DNA from: an archaeon | GTDB taxonomy: Archaea > Thermoproteota > Thermoprotei_A > Marsarchaeales > Marsarchaeaceae | Direction of reading: 5' to 3' | NCBI GenBank assembly: GCA_021817005.1 | Contig: JAKAWJ010000009.1 | Coordinates: 1 to 57,694 of the forward strand | DNA: 57,694 nucleotides | Part shown: positions 26,256 through 35,951 of the stretch, piece by piece | How positions within the stretch are numbered: the first letter of the stretch is position 1 | Layout of the letters: the number at the start of each line of letters is the position of its first letter | Notes under the pieces: generated by a model | Told to the model about the DNA's origin: nothing | What the model saw: only the letters and a program-made list of their open reading frames with translations | The model's database searches: none | Translations under genes and position numbers: made by a program

Positions 26256-26590
26256 CTTACTCGGGAGTCCGCATCATTAAAGTCACAACTGACAGATTTC
26301 GCGCTCGAATCCAAAAAACAGTTGCTAAACGGGAGCAAAAACCAAGAATCGGGCTCCGGAAAATCGCTGAGCGATATGTTAGTTTCGCTGCCCCCAAAGG
26401 AGCGATTCACTTCCTTTAGAAATCTTGAGTAGACTTGCGATTCATGGAAAGAGTGAGTCGGTAATGGCCGGAATACCACGACCACTAAGAAATTCGGCCT
26501 TGTAACGGCGCCCGCACGGCAGCCCGGTGCCAGGGGCGAAGCCACAGTCCGTTTTGCGGGACAGAGAGGCTCAGCGGACTAGTGAAATTT
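26256..26590. other. gene-free stretch
   Basis: No recognisable gene. A - strand frame is open for about 100 codons but lacks any family motif and has unlike composition. Confidence 0.35.
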
Positions 26591-27025
26591 TCAGCTGGAT
26601 ACACGCTCCGGGCGAATTTTGATTATGACCCTCTCCTGGTCTGGGCCATGATAGTCATATTTCCGGCCGTGATATTTCATCGACAACTTGTCTATGTGCT
26701 CCTCGGCGCCTTCTTTCGTTATTTCAACAGCCTTGCCACGTATAATCGCCTTGGAGTAGGGGTTGTTCATGTCGAACACGCACAGCGCAACCCGAGGGTC
26801 GCGTTTCAGGTTGAGATAGCGCTGCCTGGTAGTCGTGGCGTTTATGACGACCATGTCCCCATCGCGTTCCACCCAAACCGGGGCGACCTGAGGAGAGCCG
26901 TCCGGCATGACCGTTGCTACACATGCAAAGTTTTTCCCATCAAGCAGTTTCTTAGCCTGTTCCGTCAGCTCTACCATAAGTGCTTTGTGCAGAGGTGATT
27001 GATTAAGTTTGGCGAGGGTATCCAT
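26591..27025 (-). CDS. PPOX-class (possibly F420-dependent) flavin/deazaflavin-binding oxidoreductase
   Basis: 144 residues with the split-barrel fold of pyridoxamine-phosphate-oxidase-like proteins: FACVATVMPDGSPQVAPVWVERDGD at the first hairpin, then INATTTRQRYLNLKRDPRVALCVFD, and YHG near the C-terminus. The T-x-x-x-R-K/Q-x-x-N-L pattern with RDPRVAL is common in members that bind F420 or FMN. It may reduce a small unsaturated molecule or quinone. ATG 27025 is the longest start; ATG 26977 is possible. It diverges from the large binding-protein gene, with only about 140 bp between the two starts. Confidence 0.8.
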   Translation of the reverse strand: MDTLAKLNQSPLHKALMVELTEQAKKLLDGKNFACVATVMPDGSPQVAPVWVERDGDMVVINATTTRQRYLNLKRDPRVALCVFDMNNPYSKAIIRGKAVEITKEGAEEHIDKLSMKYHGRKYDYHGPDQERVIIKIRPERVSS

Positions 27026-27164
27026 TTCCGAATAAGTTGGAGTCCTAATGAGACGCGAACAAAACCCCGCAAGTCGCTACACAGCCAGCTTAGGGGGTAA
27101 CACTTACACCGGTTCGGCCACAAGCTTTATCGGAAAGAGCCAGAAATCACGCAGGACTACCCAT

Positions 27165-29624
27165 ATGCGACACTCGGTTGGATATTTTGCGCTTCTCGCA
27201 CTGGCGCTTGCCATGTTCACCCCCTTAGCACACAGCGCTGCGGCGCAACCCTCTCTTCCACCGTTTTCGATATACGGAACCCCTGCACCCCCAAGCAATT
27301 CGCCCTTCCTCAACAGGACGGGCGAATACTGGGGTCCATATGCCAAGTCCATTTACGTGACATGGTTTACTACAACAGAAGCGGAAATCGAAGCACTCGT
27401 AAATGGCTACATACAGTATGACCTCGGCGGAGTCAGCACAATCCAGCAATACAACCAGCTACTTTCATATGCTCAGGCGGGCCAAATAGGCCTGAACGCG
27501 ACTCCGTATAACGGCATTTGGTTCATAGGATTCAAGTATAATGCCTATCCATATAACAGCACACAGTTCAGGCTGGGCATACAGCAACTTGAGAATTATC
27601 AGGATATCGCAGCCGCGTTCGATGATGGGATTCTGGGCGTTGCCTCTCCGTACTATCTGTATCCAGGGCTCTATGGCCAGTATTTTACTTCCCAGCAGCA
27701 GCAGGCTTACGAGAAATATGGGGCGTTCAACACAAGCGCCGCGGTCAAAGATTTTGAGGCTGCAGGGCTGGTTGACCATTCGGCTCAGGGCTACTGGTCA
27801 TACCCTAACGGGACAAAACTGGTCCTGCCTTTCTATATCTGGGACTTGGGGGTTGAGTTGGATCAGGCGTTGATAGCTCCGCTCATTTCAAACGCTGCTT
27901 CGATCAATCTTACGATAAATGAAGTGATTGTGAGCTTTTCCACATTTGTTTATGACCTCCTGCCTGGAGAAGATATGGGCATGTACCTTGCCGAATTCGG
28001 CTTCGGTCCTCCGGCTGAGCCCAACTGGTTCTGGCTTCTTCTTTCGAATTCCCCTCTTGCAGAGTATTACGAGCACTACGACAATCAGACGACTTGGAAC
28101 CTGATCAACAAGCTCTATTTCGACTCGAGCTCTATAGCGCTTGCCAAACAGTACGCGAACGCGGCGGCTGTCTACTTGCAGGAGACCGTGCCTTTTGTCA
28201 CGATAGGCTGGGCCACCTCGCTAGTTCCGGCGAGCGCGGTGGGCTGGTCTGGAAACATACTTCAGGGGGGCGTGGGTTATGTATTCCCCGGAAATGTGCA
28301 CCCAGCGAATTCTACGTTTGGCGGGCTCTACAGGTACGGCGATATTGGGCCGCTTGCGGACCAGAACATCTACACCGAAGTCACCGGCCCGGATGAGGCA
28401 ATACTTGCGATTGAATGGACTTCCGGCATGCAGCTCTCCTACGACAGCTCGAACCTGTTCCCATGGGCCGTTTCCAACTGGACAATCAGCGCGGGCTCGG
28501 GGATGATGCCGAACGGCCACCCCTACGATGGCTCTACGATCACCCTGCACCTCTTGCATAACGCCGTATGGCAGGATGGAACGCCTCTGACAGCTGCCGA
28601 CCTTAATTTCACGCTCTGGTACTTTGACTCAGGAGGATTTTCTGCGAACCCGTACAACCCCAGCGTAGACACAATCGACTTCGCGCCCGGGCTCACCATG
28701 AATCTCACAGCTGACACACTCTCTCCTTCCCCCACATGGTTCGGAAATCTTCCTGGGATGGTGGGTACCTACGTACCCCCCTCTGACCCTTACACCCTGA
28801 CGATATACATGAACACCACCTCTGTCTTTTCGCTCTACAGCGCCTATCCCGCGATTTGGGAGATGCCAATCATGCCCGAACATGCCTTCTACAATGTCAC
28901 CGAGGCACGCTACTCAACTGAACCTGTTCAGGATTACCTCAGCCAGCAGGTAATGGCCGGGGCCTATATGTTCCAGAGCTGGAGCGAGACTGCCAACTAT
29001 GCCACTCTTATCTACTTCCCGTCGTATTTTCTCGCAAACCCGTATTCGTATGTTGTAACGGGTAGCCAAGGAAGCACGGTAGATTTCGGAATGAACGTCA
29101 CTGTATACGGCGACCACGTGGTGCAAACGGCTTCGGGGTATTCGGCTACCTTCAACAAAGTGGACAATGGAAGTGGCACGGTTTACATTTTGAACAACTC
29201 TACTCTCTCAGAGGTTGCTACTGCGCCGCTCACTAGCTCTGGAAACGGTGGCTATACCGCCGCGATAGACACTTCCAGTCTTGCTCCAGGCACTTATTAT
29301 CTCATAGGTCAGGTTAACTGGACCGGTGCCCCGTACTATTACTATGATGGAGGCTCCACAACTCAGCATAACAGCTATTCCTATCACGAGTATGGGGTGC
29401 TCGTAGTGACGCCGAAGAGCACCGCTAGCAGCACTCCCACCTCTTCCTCGGTTGCGCCGTCAAGCTCCAGCACGACGAGCACCCAGACCCTGCCGCCAAC
29501 CACTACCGTAAGCTCGTCAGTTTTGCCTGTGATTTACCTGTCGGTCGTCATAATAATAGTTGTGATCATCACTGCACTGGCACTTGTCTTGAGGAGAAGA
29601 CCCACGGCCAAGGCGTCTACCTAG
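27165..29624 (+). CDS. large membrane-anchored solute-binding protein with permuted SBP_bac_5 domain
   Basis: 819 residues from ATG 27165, which gives a proper signal peptide (hydrophobic run then HSAAAQ); GTG or ATG further upstream would bury it. The mature chain begins with motifs that lie in the middle of normal family members: NRTGEYW (50-56), then ALVNGYIQYD, then FKYNAYPYN and LGIQQLENY (123-145), the VRqAlayai helix of lobe II. The motifs that normally come first are found late: NAVWQDGTPLTAADLNFTLW (about 466-485), IMPEHAF (569-575) and GAYMFQSW (599-606). A beta-rich domain (about 630-750), a Ser/Thr linker and a membrane helix (786-809) follow. No transporter genes adjoin. See findings. 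Confidence 0.8.
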   Translation: MRHSVGYFALLALALAMFTPLAHSAAAQPSLPPFSIYGTPAPPSNSPFLNRTGEYWGPYAKSIYVTWFTTTEAEIEALVNGYIQYDLGGVSTIQQYNQLLSYAQAGQIGLNATPYNGIWFIGFKYNAYPYNSTQFRLGIQQLENYQDIAAAFDDGILGVASPYYLYPGLYGQYFTSQQQQAYEKYGAFNTSAAVKDFEAAGLVDHSAQGYWSYPNGTKLVLPFYIWDLGVELDQALIAPLISNAASINLTINEVIVSFSTFVYDLLPGEDMGMYLAEFGFGPPAEPNWFWLLLSNSPLAEYYEHYDNQTTWNLINKLYFDSSSIALAKQYANAAAVYLQETVPFVTIGWATSLVPASAVGWSGNILQGGVGYVFPGNVHPANSTFGGLYRYGDIGPLADQNIYTEVTGPDEAILAIEWTSGMQLSYDSSNLFPWAVSNWTISAGSGMMPNGHPYDGSTITLHLLHNAVWQDGTPLTAADLNFTLWYFDSGGFSANPYNPSVDTIDFAPGLTMNLTADTLSPSPTWFGNLPGMVGTYVPPSDPYTLTIYMNTTSVFSLYSAYPAIWEMPIMPEHAFYNVTEARYSTEPVQDYLSQQVMAGAYMFQSWSETANYATLIYFPSYFLANPYSYVVTGSQGSTVDFGMNVTVYGDHVVQTASGYSATFNKVDNGSGTVYILNNSTLSEVATAPLTSSGNGGYTAAIDTSSLAPGTYYLIGQVNWTGAPYYYYDGGSTTQHNSYSYHEYGVLVVTPKSTASSTPTSSSVAPSSSSTTSTQTLPPTTTVSSSVLPVIYLSVVIIIVVIITALALVLRRRPTAKAST

Positions 29625-30629
29625 CACGAATATATCCGAGGAGACCCAGTCCTCCACAACTTCCGCATCGCGGTATCCTCTGGAAGGTGGCTTCAAGCCG
29701 ACGCACATGATATCCACTTTTCCCTTCTCATATACACACTACCTTCGCTCTAGCGCTCGGCCGAAAGCGGGCGATTTGGTCCCGATTCGCCGTTTCCTCG
29801 CTGCCTTCCTGACATTCTAGTTCTTCTGCTTTACGTAAAACTCTCCTGCGGGCGAGCTCAGCGAATCTGGTGCGATACCTCAGTAAATCCACCTGAATCC
29901 GCTCGCACGCTCGAACCTTTACTTCAACAGGTGGCCGAGTCCAATCCCCGCTATCTACCAATAGCGTGTGCAGAATCGGCTCTTATTCAGGTCCGGCGTC
30001 GAGTCCATTCACACTGAAACTCTTTTGCAGCCATATTGCGAAAAATATTCCCCCAGCACGCGTTCACATGAGAATCAGAGTCAGCAAGGGAATCGAAGCC
30101 GACAAAAGACAGCCCTACAAGCATTAAAAAGTAGCAGAGTCTCTGCGAGGCCGCCTGTAGCCTCGAACCTTGCAATGATTCGAGCCGGCCTTTGCTGACC
30201 AGAAGTCAGTCAATCTGGAACATTCGCTTTGTGTCGAAAAGGAACAATCAATCTGAACTGCCACCCTACGAATTGAGGAGCGGTTGGCAAGGGACCCAAG
30301 GCTCAGAAAGTATAGGGAGCTATAGCTCTCCGCCTCCCCTCCATCCTTATCATGACGCGCGGCCTGGCCATGCTGGGGTTTCGGAACCATGGCAATCGGT
30401 TTCGGTAGCGGAATCCACTGCTAGCTGCACGTTCTTGATGCCTGTACTCTTGGAGATAATGGAACAGCCAATATCTCAACAGCAACCAAGTTCTGGTAAT
30501 CTCCAAACTTAATCAACCAGATACAGTGCTTGGAAACTTGGCCCCCACCAAATTGGCCGAATCCTAGTCCTTCTTCTACACAAGTAACTTGAAATCTCAA
30601 GAACGAAGTAGTTTCCTCGTCCAACGCCG
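29625..30629. other. gene-free stretch of 1 kb
   Basis: No coding sequence with recognisable motifs on either strand. Several overlapping short frames occur with no family signal. Probably decayed DNA between the permuted binding-protein gene and the SET-domain gene. Confidence 0.4.
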
Positions 30630-31151
30630 CTACTCCGGTATAGCGCCTCCGGTAGCAACGGACCATTTACTTCTGATATATGGTGATGCCTCGTGCAAGA
30701 TCGCTCCTTTCTCGGCCGGGTTCAAATAGAAGAAGCCCCTCACTCTCCCATAACAACCTTCAGAACCGCATCTGCACGTAAACCAGAATTGTTTGTCCAT
30801 TCTGAATTCGGTAGTGCAGTAATTAAATGTGATTTCTTCTCCTCTGTTCAGGTCCTGTTTGGCTCTGAGGTTAAGCGTGTTGAAGTCAATATGTGCACTC
30901 GGGGCGCAGGAGTGGTTCACGTAATTGTCCATATTATGGCTGTCGACCAAGAACAGTCTCTTTCCTAGCCTCATGGAATACGGCTGACCACGGGGTCTCC
31001 TGCCAGTGACCTTTCCCCCGAGCCTTAGTATTTCTTCTCCTTTAGCAATTTCCTCCTCTGTAAACAGCCCCTTGCCTCCGAGGACTGAACTCTTAACAGA
31101 AACTTCCTTCGTAAACCTGGGTTCAACAAACTTGGATATCACTAACTTCAT
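30630..31151 (-). CDS. SET-domain protein (lysine methyltransferase-like)
   Basis: 173 residues forming a minimal SET domain. GGKGLFTEEEIAKGEEIL (25-42) is the SET-N segment (G-x-G-x-F/V). NYVNHSCAPSAHID (76-89) is the R/N-x-x-NHSC-x-PN knot motif that binds AdoMet, and GEEITFNY (104-111) supplies the catalytic Tyr111. A post-SET zinc motif, C-x-CGS-x-x-C-x-G (126-134), follows. SET proteins move methyl groups from AdoMet to lysine side chains; one archaeal relative (Goe1-SET of Methanosarcina) modifies the chromatin protein MC1. No chromatin gene is near, so the target is unknown. ATG 31151 is followed upstream by a purine-rich AGAGAAG that could be a ribosome site. Confidence 0.85.
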   Translation of the reverse strand: MKLVISKFVEPRFTKEVSVKSSVLGGKGLFTEEEIAKGEEILRLGGKVTGRRPRGQPYSMRLGKRLFLVDSHNMDNYVNHSCAPSAHIDFNTLNLRAKQDLNRGEEITFNYCTTEFRMDKQFWFTCRCGSEGCYGRVRGFFYLNPAEKGAILHEASPYIRSKWSVATGGAIPE

Positions 31152-32046
31152 TAGGATTTTTCTTCTCTTTCTTTGATGATCCTATTTACCCCTCTGATAA
31201 AACCTTCCTAGCTGTACACCTTGCTCCTATCCAAAGAACGCCGAAAAGTTTGCTCCTTGACATAAATACAAACCATTGCTTCCAGTCATTCCGTTGTTCT
31301 TTGGACACGTGATCGGCTTATGTATACGTATCATGATCTCTCGACCGACGTCGTAACTTAATCCATAAGGTAAAATGCATACTCCCTCCGCAAATTATCC
31401 CCAGAAGAGCGCCACCTTCCCGGGTGACCTTCCACATGAATGCATGCTCACATGGCCTGGCAATTCAAAGGTTGCGGGTCTAGCGTTGCAAAGTCTGTCA
31501 TCAGCCGCTCTTAAATATTGAACCGAATGTCTTTCCTTTGTTGGTATATTTGGCAGGCAAGAGCGATTACGCTCCGATTCGGCGCTGTGTTCCCACCGAT
31601 TGCCACTAATTTGCGAAATCGGTACCGGCTTGCCCAAATCAACAGCAGTCCCTACGAGGGCTAAGAGCGGCCCGGCCCGCCGGCCCATTCAAGAAAACAT
31701 TTCTAGAGCCCACGCCTGAATGCTCTTTAACAGGGTTCCCCCCTCACTTGCACAGTGCTAAAAAAGACAAGGTGGGCCCTGTAAAGCCCGACCCGAGTTA
31801 CATACCACGACTAGCTATGCTGCATGGCTGGCGCTGTTGGTATTCATCCCTTGCCGATATCAGTCTAACCCTGGCTCCGGCCCCAAGTCTAGGAAAATTG
31901 GGTTAGAGTCTGAACCGCTCTCGCGGAGTGTTCCCGTCAATGCCAGCCCAGAACTGGCTTCTGTGCTCATCGGAATAGTTTCCACTGCATAGTCGCGCAC
32001 GGACTGGGCCCCGTGGTTCAGTAACCGCGTTCAGCGCCCCGAAGTT
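31152..32046. other. gene-free stretch of 0.9 kb
   Basis: No supported gene. It contains the promoter of the SET gene near 31180-31192 (TTTTATC on the - strand) and an A6 run at about 31761, which on the - strand reads as a T-tract some 280 bp past the second permuted binding-protein gene. Confidence 0.4.
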
Positions 32047-34524
32047 CTACTTGCTTCGTCTGGAATAGAACGCTCCAGCGGCCACCAGCGCAAGTGCTAC
32101 CACAACTATCACGGCGAGTAACACATAGTTCAGATTGACTGCTGAGCTTGTTGTCGAAGAAATGCTTGAAGAGCTTGACGTCCCAGTAGAGCTCGTGCTA
32201 CTCGAAGTCTGGGTGGTTGGCGATATCTGGCTTGTTGCTCGGGGGGCAACGTTAAGAACACCGTACTCGTGATAGGAGTAGGAGTTTGCGCTTGTGCCGC
32301 CTCCAGAGGTATAGAAGTAGTAGGGCGCCCCTGTCCAGTTGACTTCGGCGACCAGGTAATAGCTCCCCGTGGAAAGCGAGGATGTTCCAATGCTGGCAGT
32401 GTATTTCCCTGAAGGGCCAGGTTGCAGAGGAATGGTCTGCAAGACTTGCTGGCCATTTGAGCTCAGGACATAAAGCTCGCCCTGCGCATTGTCCACAGGG
32501 CTGTAAACCGCGCTCACCCCCGCTGCACTCGTCGCGACAGTGCTTGTGTTATACGCTCTGACAGTCATCACAAAGTCGTAGCTCGCGCCCTGGGTGACGT
32601 TTATTTCGTTGCTGTAAGGATTGTAGAGCGCCCATGACTGGGAGGCGTTGACAGTTACGTAGTTCTGAACCGTGTTCCAAGTTTCAAAGTCGTAGGCTCC
32701 GCCTGGCACGTACTGTTTCAGGTAAACGCCGGGATTGGTCTCGTGATCAATTACGTTCGGAGGAACATCATAGAGCGCATGTTCCGGGAGTATGGGCAGT
32801 CCGAAGATGTTCTGAAGGTTAAAGATTGAAGACGTATTGAAATAGACCTTTATCTCATAGGGATTGTTCGGTGGTACATAGCTACCTACAAGACCCGGGG
32901 CGGTACCGAACCAGACGGGGGAAGGCGCAAGCACTTCGGCTGTATAGTTCAGGGTCACTCCGGGGGCATAGTCCACGGTGTCGACACTCGGGTAATACGG
33001 GTTTGAGAGAAACGCTCCCACGTCAAGGTACCAGAGTGTAAAGTTAAAGTCCTGTGCTGTAAAGGGCACTCCGTCAGCCCATACCAGATTATTGAGGAAG
33101 TTGAATGTTATAACTGTGCCATTGAAGTAGTGGCCGTTCGGCATGGTTCCAGCTCCTGGCGATACGCTCCAGTTGTAAGCTGCCGCTGGAGCATAACCCG
33201 TTGGGTTGTTATAGGCAACCGACAGCGCGCTCGGATATTCCAGAGCAAAAAAGAAATCATCGATTGCGGCTGTATAGGAGTATACGTTGAACGTGTCCGG
33301 GATTCCTCCCCCTCCACCCCCAATCCTGTACAGTTCCCCAAAGGTCGCATTTGCGGGGTGAATATTGGACGGGAAAAGAATGCCGTATGGGGGTTCAAAG
33401 CCGTATCCTCTCCAGTCCGTAACGCCCACGGGTGCAATCGAGCTTCCCCACCAGAGAGTGACCACCGGCAGCTGCTGCTGCAGATAGGTCGCCGCCGCTG
33501 CGGCATTGTTCACAGCCTGCTCGGGCGTTGTGGAATCGTATTCTAATTTATCGAGCAGCGCCCACGCTTGAGAATTGTTGTAATGGAAAATTTCGGCATT
33601 TGCTGCGGAACTGCCAAAATACTCCCAGAGCTGCGTAGGCGTCGGAGGAGACCAGGTGACTTCAAGCCAATACATTTGATAGTTCTGCGTAGGGAGAAGG
33701 TCATCGAGAAGGGTAACGAACCCAACTTCAGAGACTGAGATTGAAATGTTTACTGCCTGAGCCTCCGATACCAGACTCGCGAGAACCTGGTTACTCAGAT
33801 CATAGCCAGTTATCGTGACTATATCGAACGTTCCGAGCTTTGTCCCGTTAGGGTAGGTCCAGTAACCTTGAGAGCTGTGGTCAACCAGCCCCGCAGCCTC
33901 AAAATCTTTGACAGCGGCGCTCAGATTGAACGAGCCGTACTGCTCATAGGCCTGCTGCTCCCCAGTTGAGAAATAGCTGCCGAAAACCTGGGGAAACAGA
34001 TAGTAGGGCGACGCAACACCAAGAACGCCGTTATCAAGAGTTGCAGCGATTGTCTGATAATTCACTAGCTGCTGGACTCCCCTGCGAAAATACACACTGT
34101 TAAAGGGATAGGTCTTGTAATTGAAAGCAACGTAGGACATCGTATCGACTGGGGTTAAGTTCATAGCGACAGCTCCAGTTTTCTGGTACTGCAGTAACTG
34201 GTTGTACTCCTGTATGCTCGTGACACCAGCTGCGTCATACTGTATGTAGCCATTCACCAAAGCTTCAATCACCGCTTGAGAAGAAGTGAACCAAGTGTAG
34301 TAGATTTCATTTATGTAGGAAGTCCAGTATTCTCCGGTCATATTTAGAACGGGTTGGTTGCTTGGCGGCGATGGAGTGCCGTAAATCGAAAATGGAGGTA
34401 AATAAGTGGATTGGGCAGCAGCGCCGCCTGCTATTGCCGAGAGACCAGAGACCATTATTAGCGCGACTATAAACGAAGCCCGGCTGCGGGATCCTTTCAC
34501 AATGACCATTTTCTCGAGTCGCAT
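32047..34524 (-). CDS. second large membrane-anchored permuted solute-binding protein
   Basis: 825 residues, a clear paralogue of the product of 27165-29624 over its full length. Signal peptide (FIVALIMVSGLSAIAGGAAAQ), then NMTGEYW (61-67), ALVNGYIQYD (88-97), FNYKTYPFNSVYFRRGVQQL (134-153), and only later NNLVWADGVPFTAQDF (478-493), ILPEHAL (578-584) and GGAYDFETW (608-616). So the N-terminal lobe I elements again follow the lobe II elements. The tail is a beta domain, Ser/Thr linker, membrane helix and RRSK. A TATA-like TTATATG at 34525-34531 suggests a leaderless start nearer GTG 34500. No permease or ATPase gene is adjacent. Confidence 0.8.
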   Translation of the reverse strand: MRLEKMVIVKGSRSRASFIVALIMVSGLSAIAGGAAAQSTYLPPFSIYGTPSPPSNQPVLNMTGEYWTSYINEIYYTWFTSSQAVIEALVNGYIQYDAAGVTSIQEYNQLLQYQKTGAVAMNLTPVDTMSYVAFNYKTYPFNSVYFRRGVQQLVNYQTIAATLDNGVLGVASPYYLFPQVFGSYFSTGEQQAYEQYGSFNLSAAVKDFEAAGLVDHSSQGYWTYPNGTKLGTFDIVTITGYDLSNQVLASLVSEAQAVNISISVSEVGFVTLLDDLLPTQNYQMYWLEVTWSPPTPTQLWEYFGSSAANAEIFHYNNSQAWALLDKLEYDSTTPEQAVNNAAAAATYLQQQLPVVTLWWGSSIAPVGVTDWRGYGFEPPYGILFPSNIHPANATFGELYRIGGGGGGIPDTFNVYSYTAAIDDFFFALEYPSALSVAYNNPTGYAPAAAYNWSVSPGAGTMPNGHYFNGTVITFNFLNNLVWADGVPFTAQDFNFTLWYLDVGAFLSNPYYPSVDTVDYAPGVTLNYTAEVLAPSPVWFGTAPGLVGSYVPPNNPYEIKVYFNTSSIFNLQNIFGLPILPEHALYDVPPNVIDHETNPGVYLKQYVPGGAYDFETWNTVQNYVTVNASQSWALYNPYSNEINVTQGASYDFVMTVRAYNTSTVATSAAGVSAVYSPVDNAQGELYVLSSNGQQVLQTIPLQPGPSGKYTASIGTSSLSTGSYYLVAEVNWTGAPYYFYTSGGGTSANSYSYHEYGVLNVAPRATSQISPTTQTSSSTSSTGTSSSSSISSTTSSAVNLNYVLLAVIVVVALALVAAGAFYSRRSK

Positions 34525-34774
34525 ATAACCTTTCGGGGAATCAACCCCGCAATTTGTCCTGTTCTTACACTAACTGTGGATTAAATGTCAGCCTGTAAGA
34601 AACTCGCAAAAACATCCAGATATAGACCTACTTGGCGGAAAACGAGGAGTCGCTTTGGTCAATCTGCCGATTTGAATCCTCAAGTAAACGATAAGATAAG
34701 ACCCTTCGGCTATCTTGAGTATCCTGTGGGGCAAGCTCCTAGAGCGTGCTAGTCTGGCTATCGATCTCACGATT

Positions 34775-35683
34775 TCATAGATATCCATACTCCGAGACGA
34801 GTCCGAATAGACAGCTTATGAAATCTGGCTCGTCATTTAGCATCCTCGCTCTCTTGAGCGTGACACCCCGCTCTTCCGCCCATTCCTTACACTCCACATC
34901 GAGGTCAAAGAGTATTTCTAGGTTGTCCGAAACAAACCCAATCGGAGCTACCAAGAAACTACTGAAACCGTCCTGTCTTAATGTTTCAAGGTGTTTCAGT
35001 AGATCTGGCCCCAACCATGGCTCACGTGTGTGGCTCGCGCTTTGGAACGCAAAACTCCACTCCTTCCCATCAAGAGCTGAAGCAACGAGCTCGCAGGTCT
35101 CGAGCAGTCGCGCTGGGTATGTGTCTCCTCGTGCAAGTATGCTTTCGGGCAAGCTGTGAGCGGAGAATACGAGCGAGTAATTCGCTGGAAGCTCCGCGGC
35201 CTTTTCTTTTACCCTGCGCGCCCAGGCCTCTATAAAGTCGGGTCTAGTGTGCCACGACCGAATAAAGTCTACATTCATTCGCTTATCCCCGGGCAGGCCA
35301 TCAATCGCGGAATCTACCGAAAGAGTATAGGTTGCGGTGTTTACTTCGGAGTAATGCGGGGCGAGAGGTATCCCTAGTATTGCAGTGACGCCAGCTTCGC
35401 TCATCTGCTTGACCACATCCGTCACAAGAGGAGCGGAGTGCAGCATGGCGAAGTAAACGCGTGTGTCAGACCCTTCCCGCGTAATCGCTTCCTGCAGTTT
35501 ACGCTTCTGGCTCTCAGTTATATCGATAAGTGGCGATCTTCCCCCAATTCTCCTATACCTTTCGCGAAGTATCTCAATCTCCCGTTCCGAGGGAGTATGC
35601 CCACCCCGGATATGCGTGTAATAGGAGGGCACATCCTCGACTGAACGTGGAGACCCGAAACTTAGGAGGAGCACTGCCTTCAA
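34775..35683 (-). CDS. hemH: ferrochelatase (protoporphyrin or coproporphyrin type)
   Basis: 302 residues from TTG 35683. It inserts ferrous iron into a porphyrin in the cytosol. Motifs: LLSFGSPRS at the N-terminus, YYTHIRGG (21-28), FSAHSLPESI with the catalytic His176, QSASHTREPWLGPDL (214-228), and PIGFVSDNLEILFDLD with Glu256. The absence of a 2Fe-2S cysteine tail and the length of about 300 match the soluble bacterial enzymes, including coproporphyrin ferrochelatases. No other haem gene is nearby. Most archaea make haem by the sirohaem-dependent Ahb route without this enzyme, so its presence is of note. Confidence 0.9.
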   Translation of the reverse strand: MKAVLLLSFGSPRSVEDVPSYYTHIRGGHTPSEREIEILRERYRRIGGRSPLIDITESQKRKLQEAITREGSDTRVYFAMLHSAPLVTDVVKQMSEAGVTAILGIPLAPHYSEVNTATYTLSVDSAIDGLPGDKRMNVDFIRSWHTRPDFIEAWARRVKEKAAELPANYSLVFSAHSLPESILARGDTYPARLLETCELVASALDGKEWSFAFQSASHTREPWLGPDLLKHLETLRQDGFSSFLVAPIGFVSDNLEILFDLDVECKEWAEERGVTLKRARMLNDEPDFISCLFGLVSEYGYL

Positions 35684-35951
35684 AAGGTCCTCAGCCTCCG
35701 AACGATATGTCGCGCTTTAGACACAATAAAACCCGCACGTAGACCCCGATATCAGCTTGGCTATCGCCCACAATCGTCCACAATGGTCCACAATCCTCTC
35801 ATCTCCCTCCGCTCGAACCCTTCGCGAGGAGGGTAATTTTCGCAGCTTGGCCAAGCCTCACCCCAAGTGGGTAACCCTAGCTTGCGCCATTCAACCTGGG
35901 AAAATTTCTGAATGCTTGACACTCGCCGGTCGGCTATGCTCTTGACATCTG
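35684..35951. other. intergenic region
   Basis: No gene recognised. It includes a short direct repetition of GTCCACAATGG-type sequence around 35770-35790 (CCACAATCGTCCACAATGGTCCACAATC), three CCACAAT units spaced 10-11 bp apart. Confidence 0.5.

Noticed and set aside
31395..31688. 97-codon - strand frame upstream of a binding-protein gene
   Set aside because: No motif, no promoter, unlike composition; likely chance.
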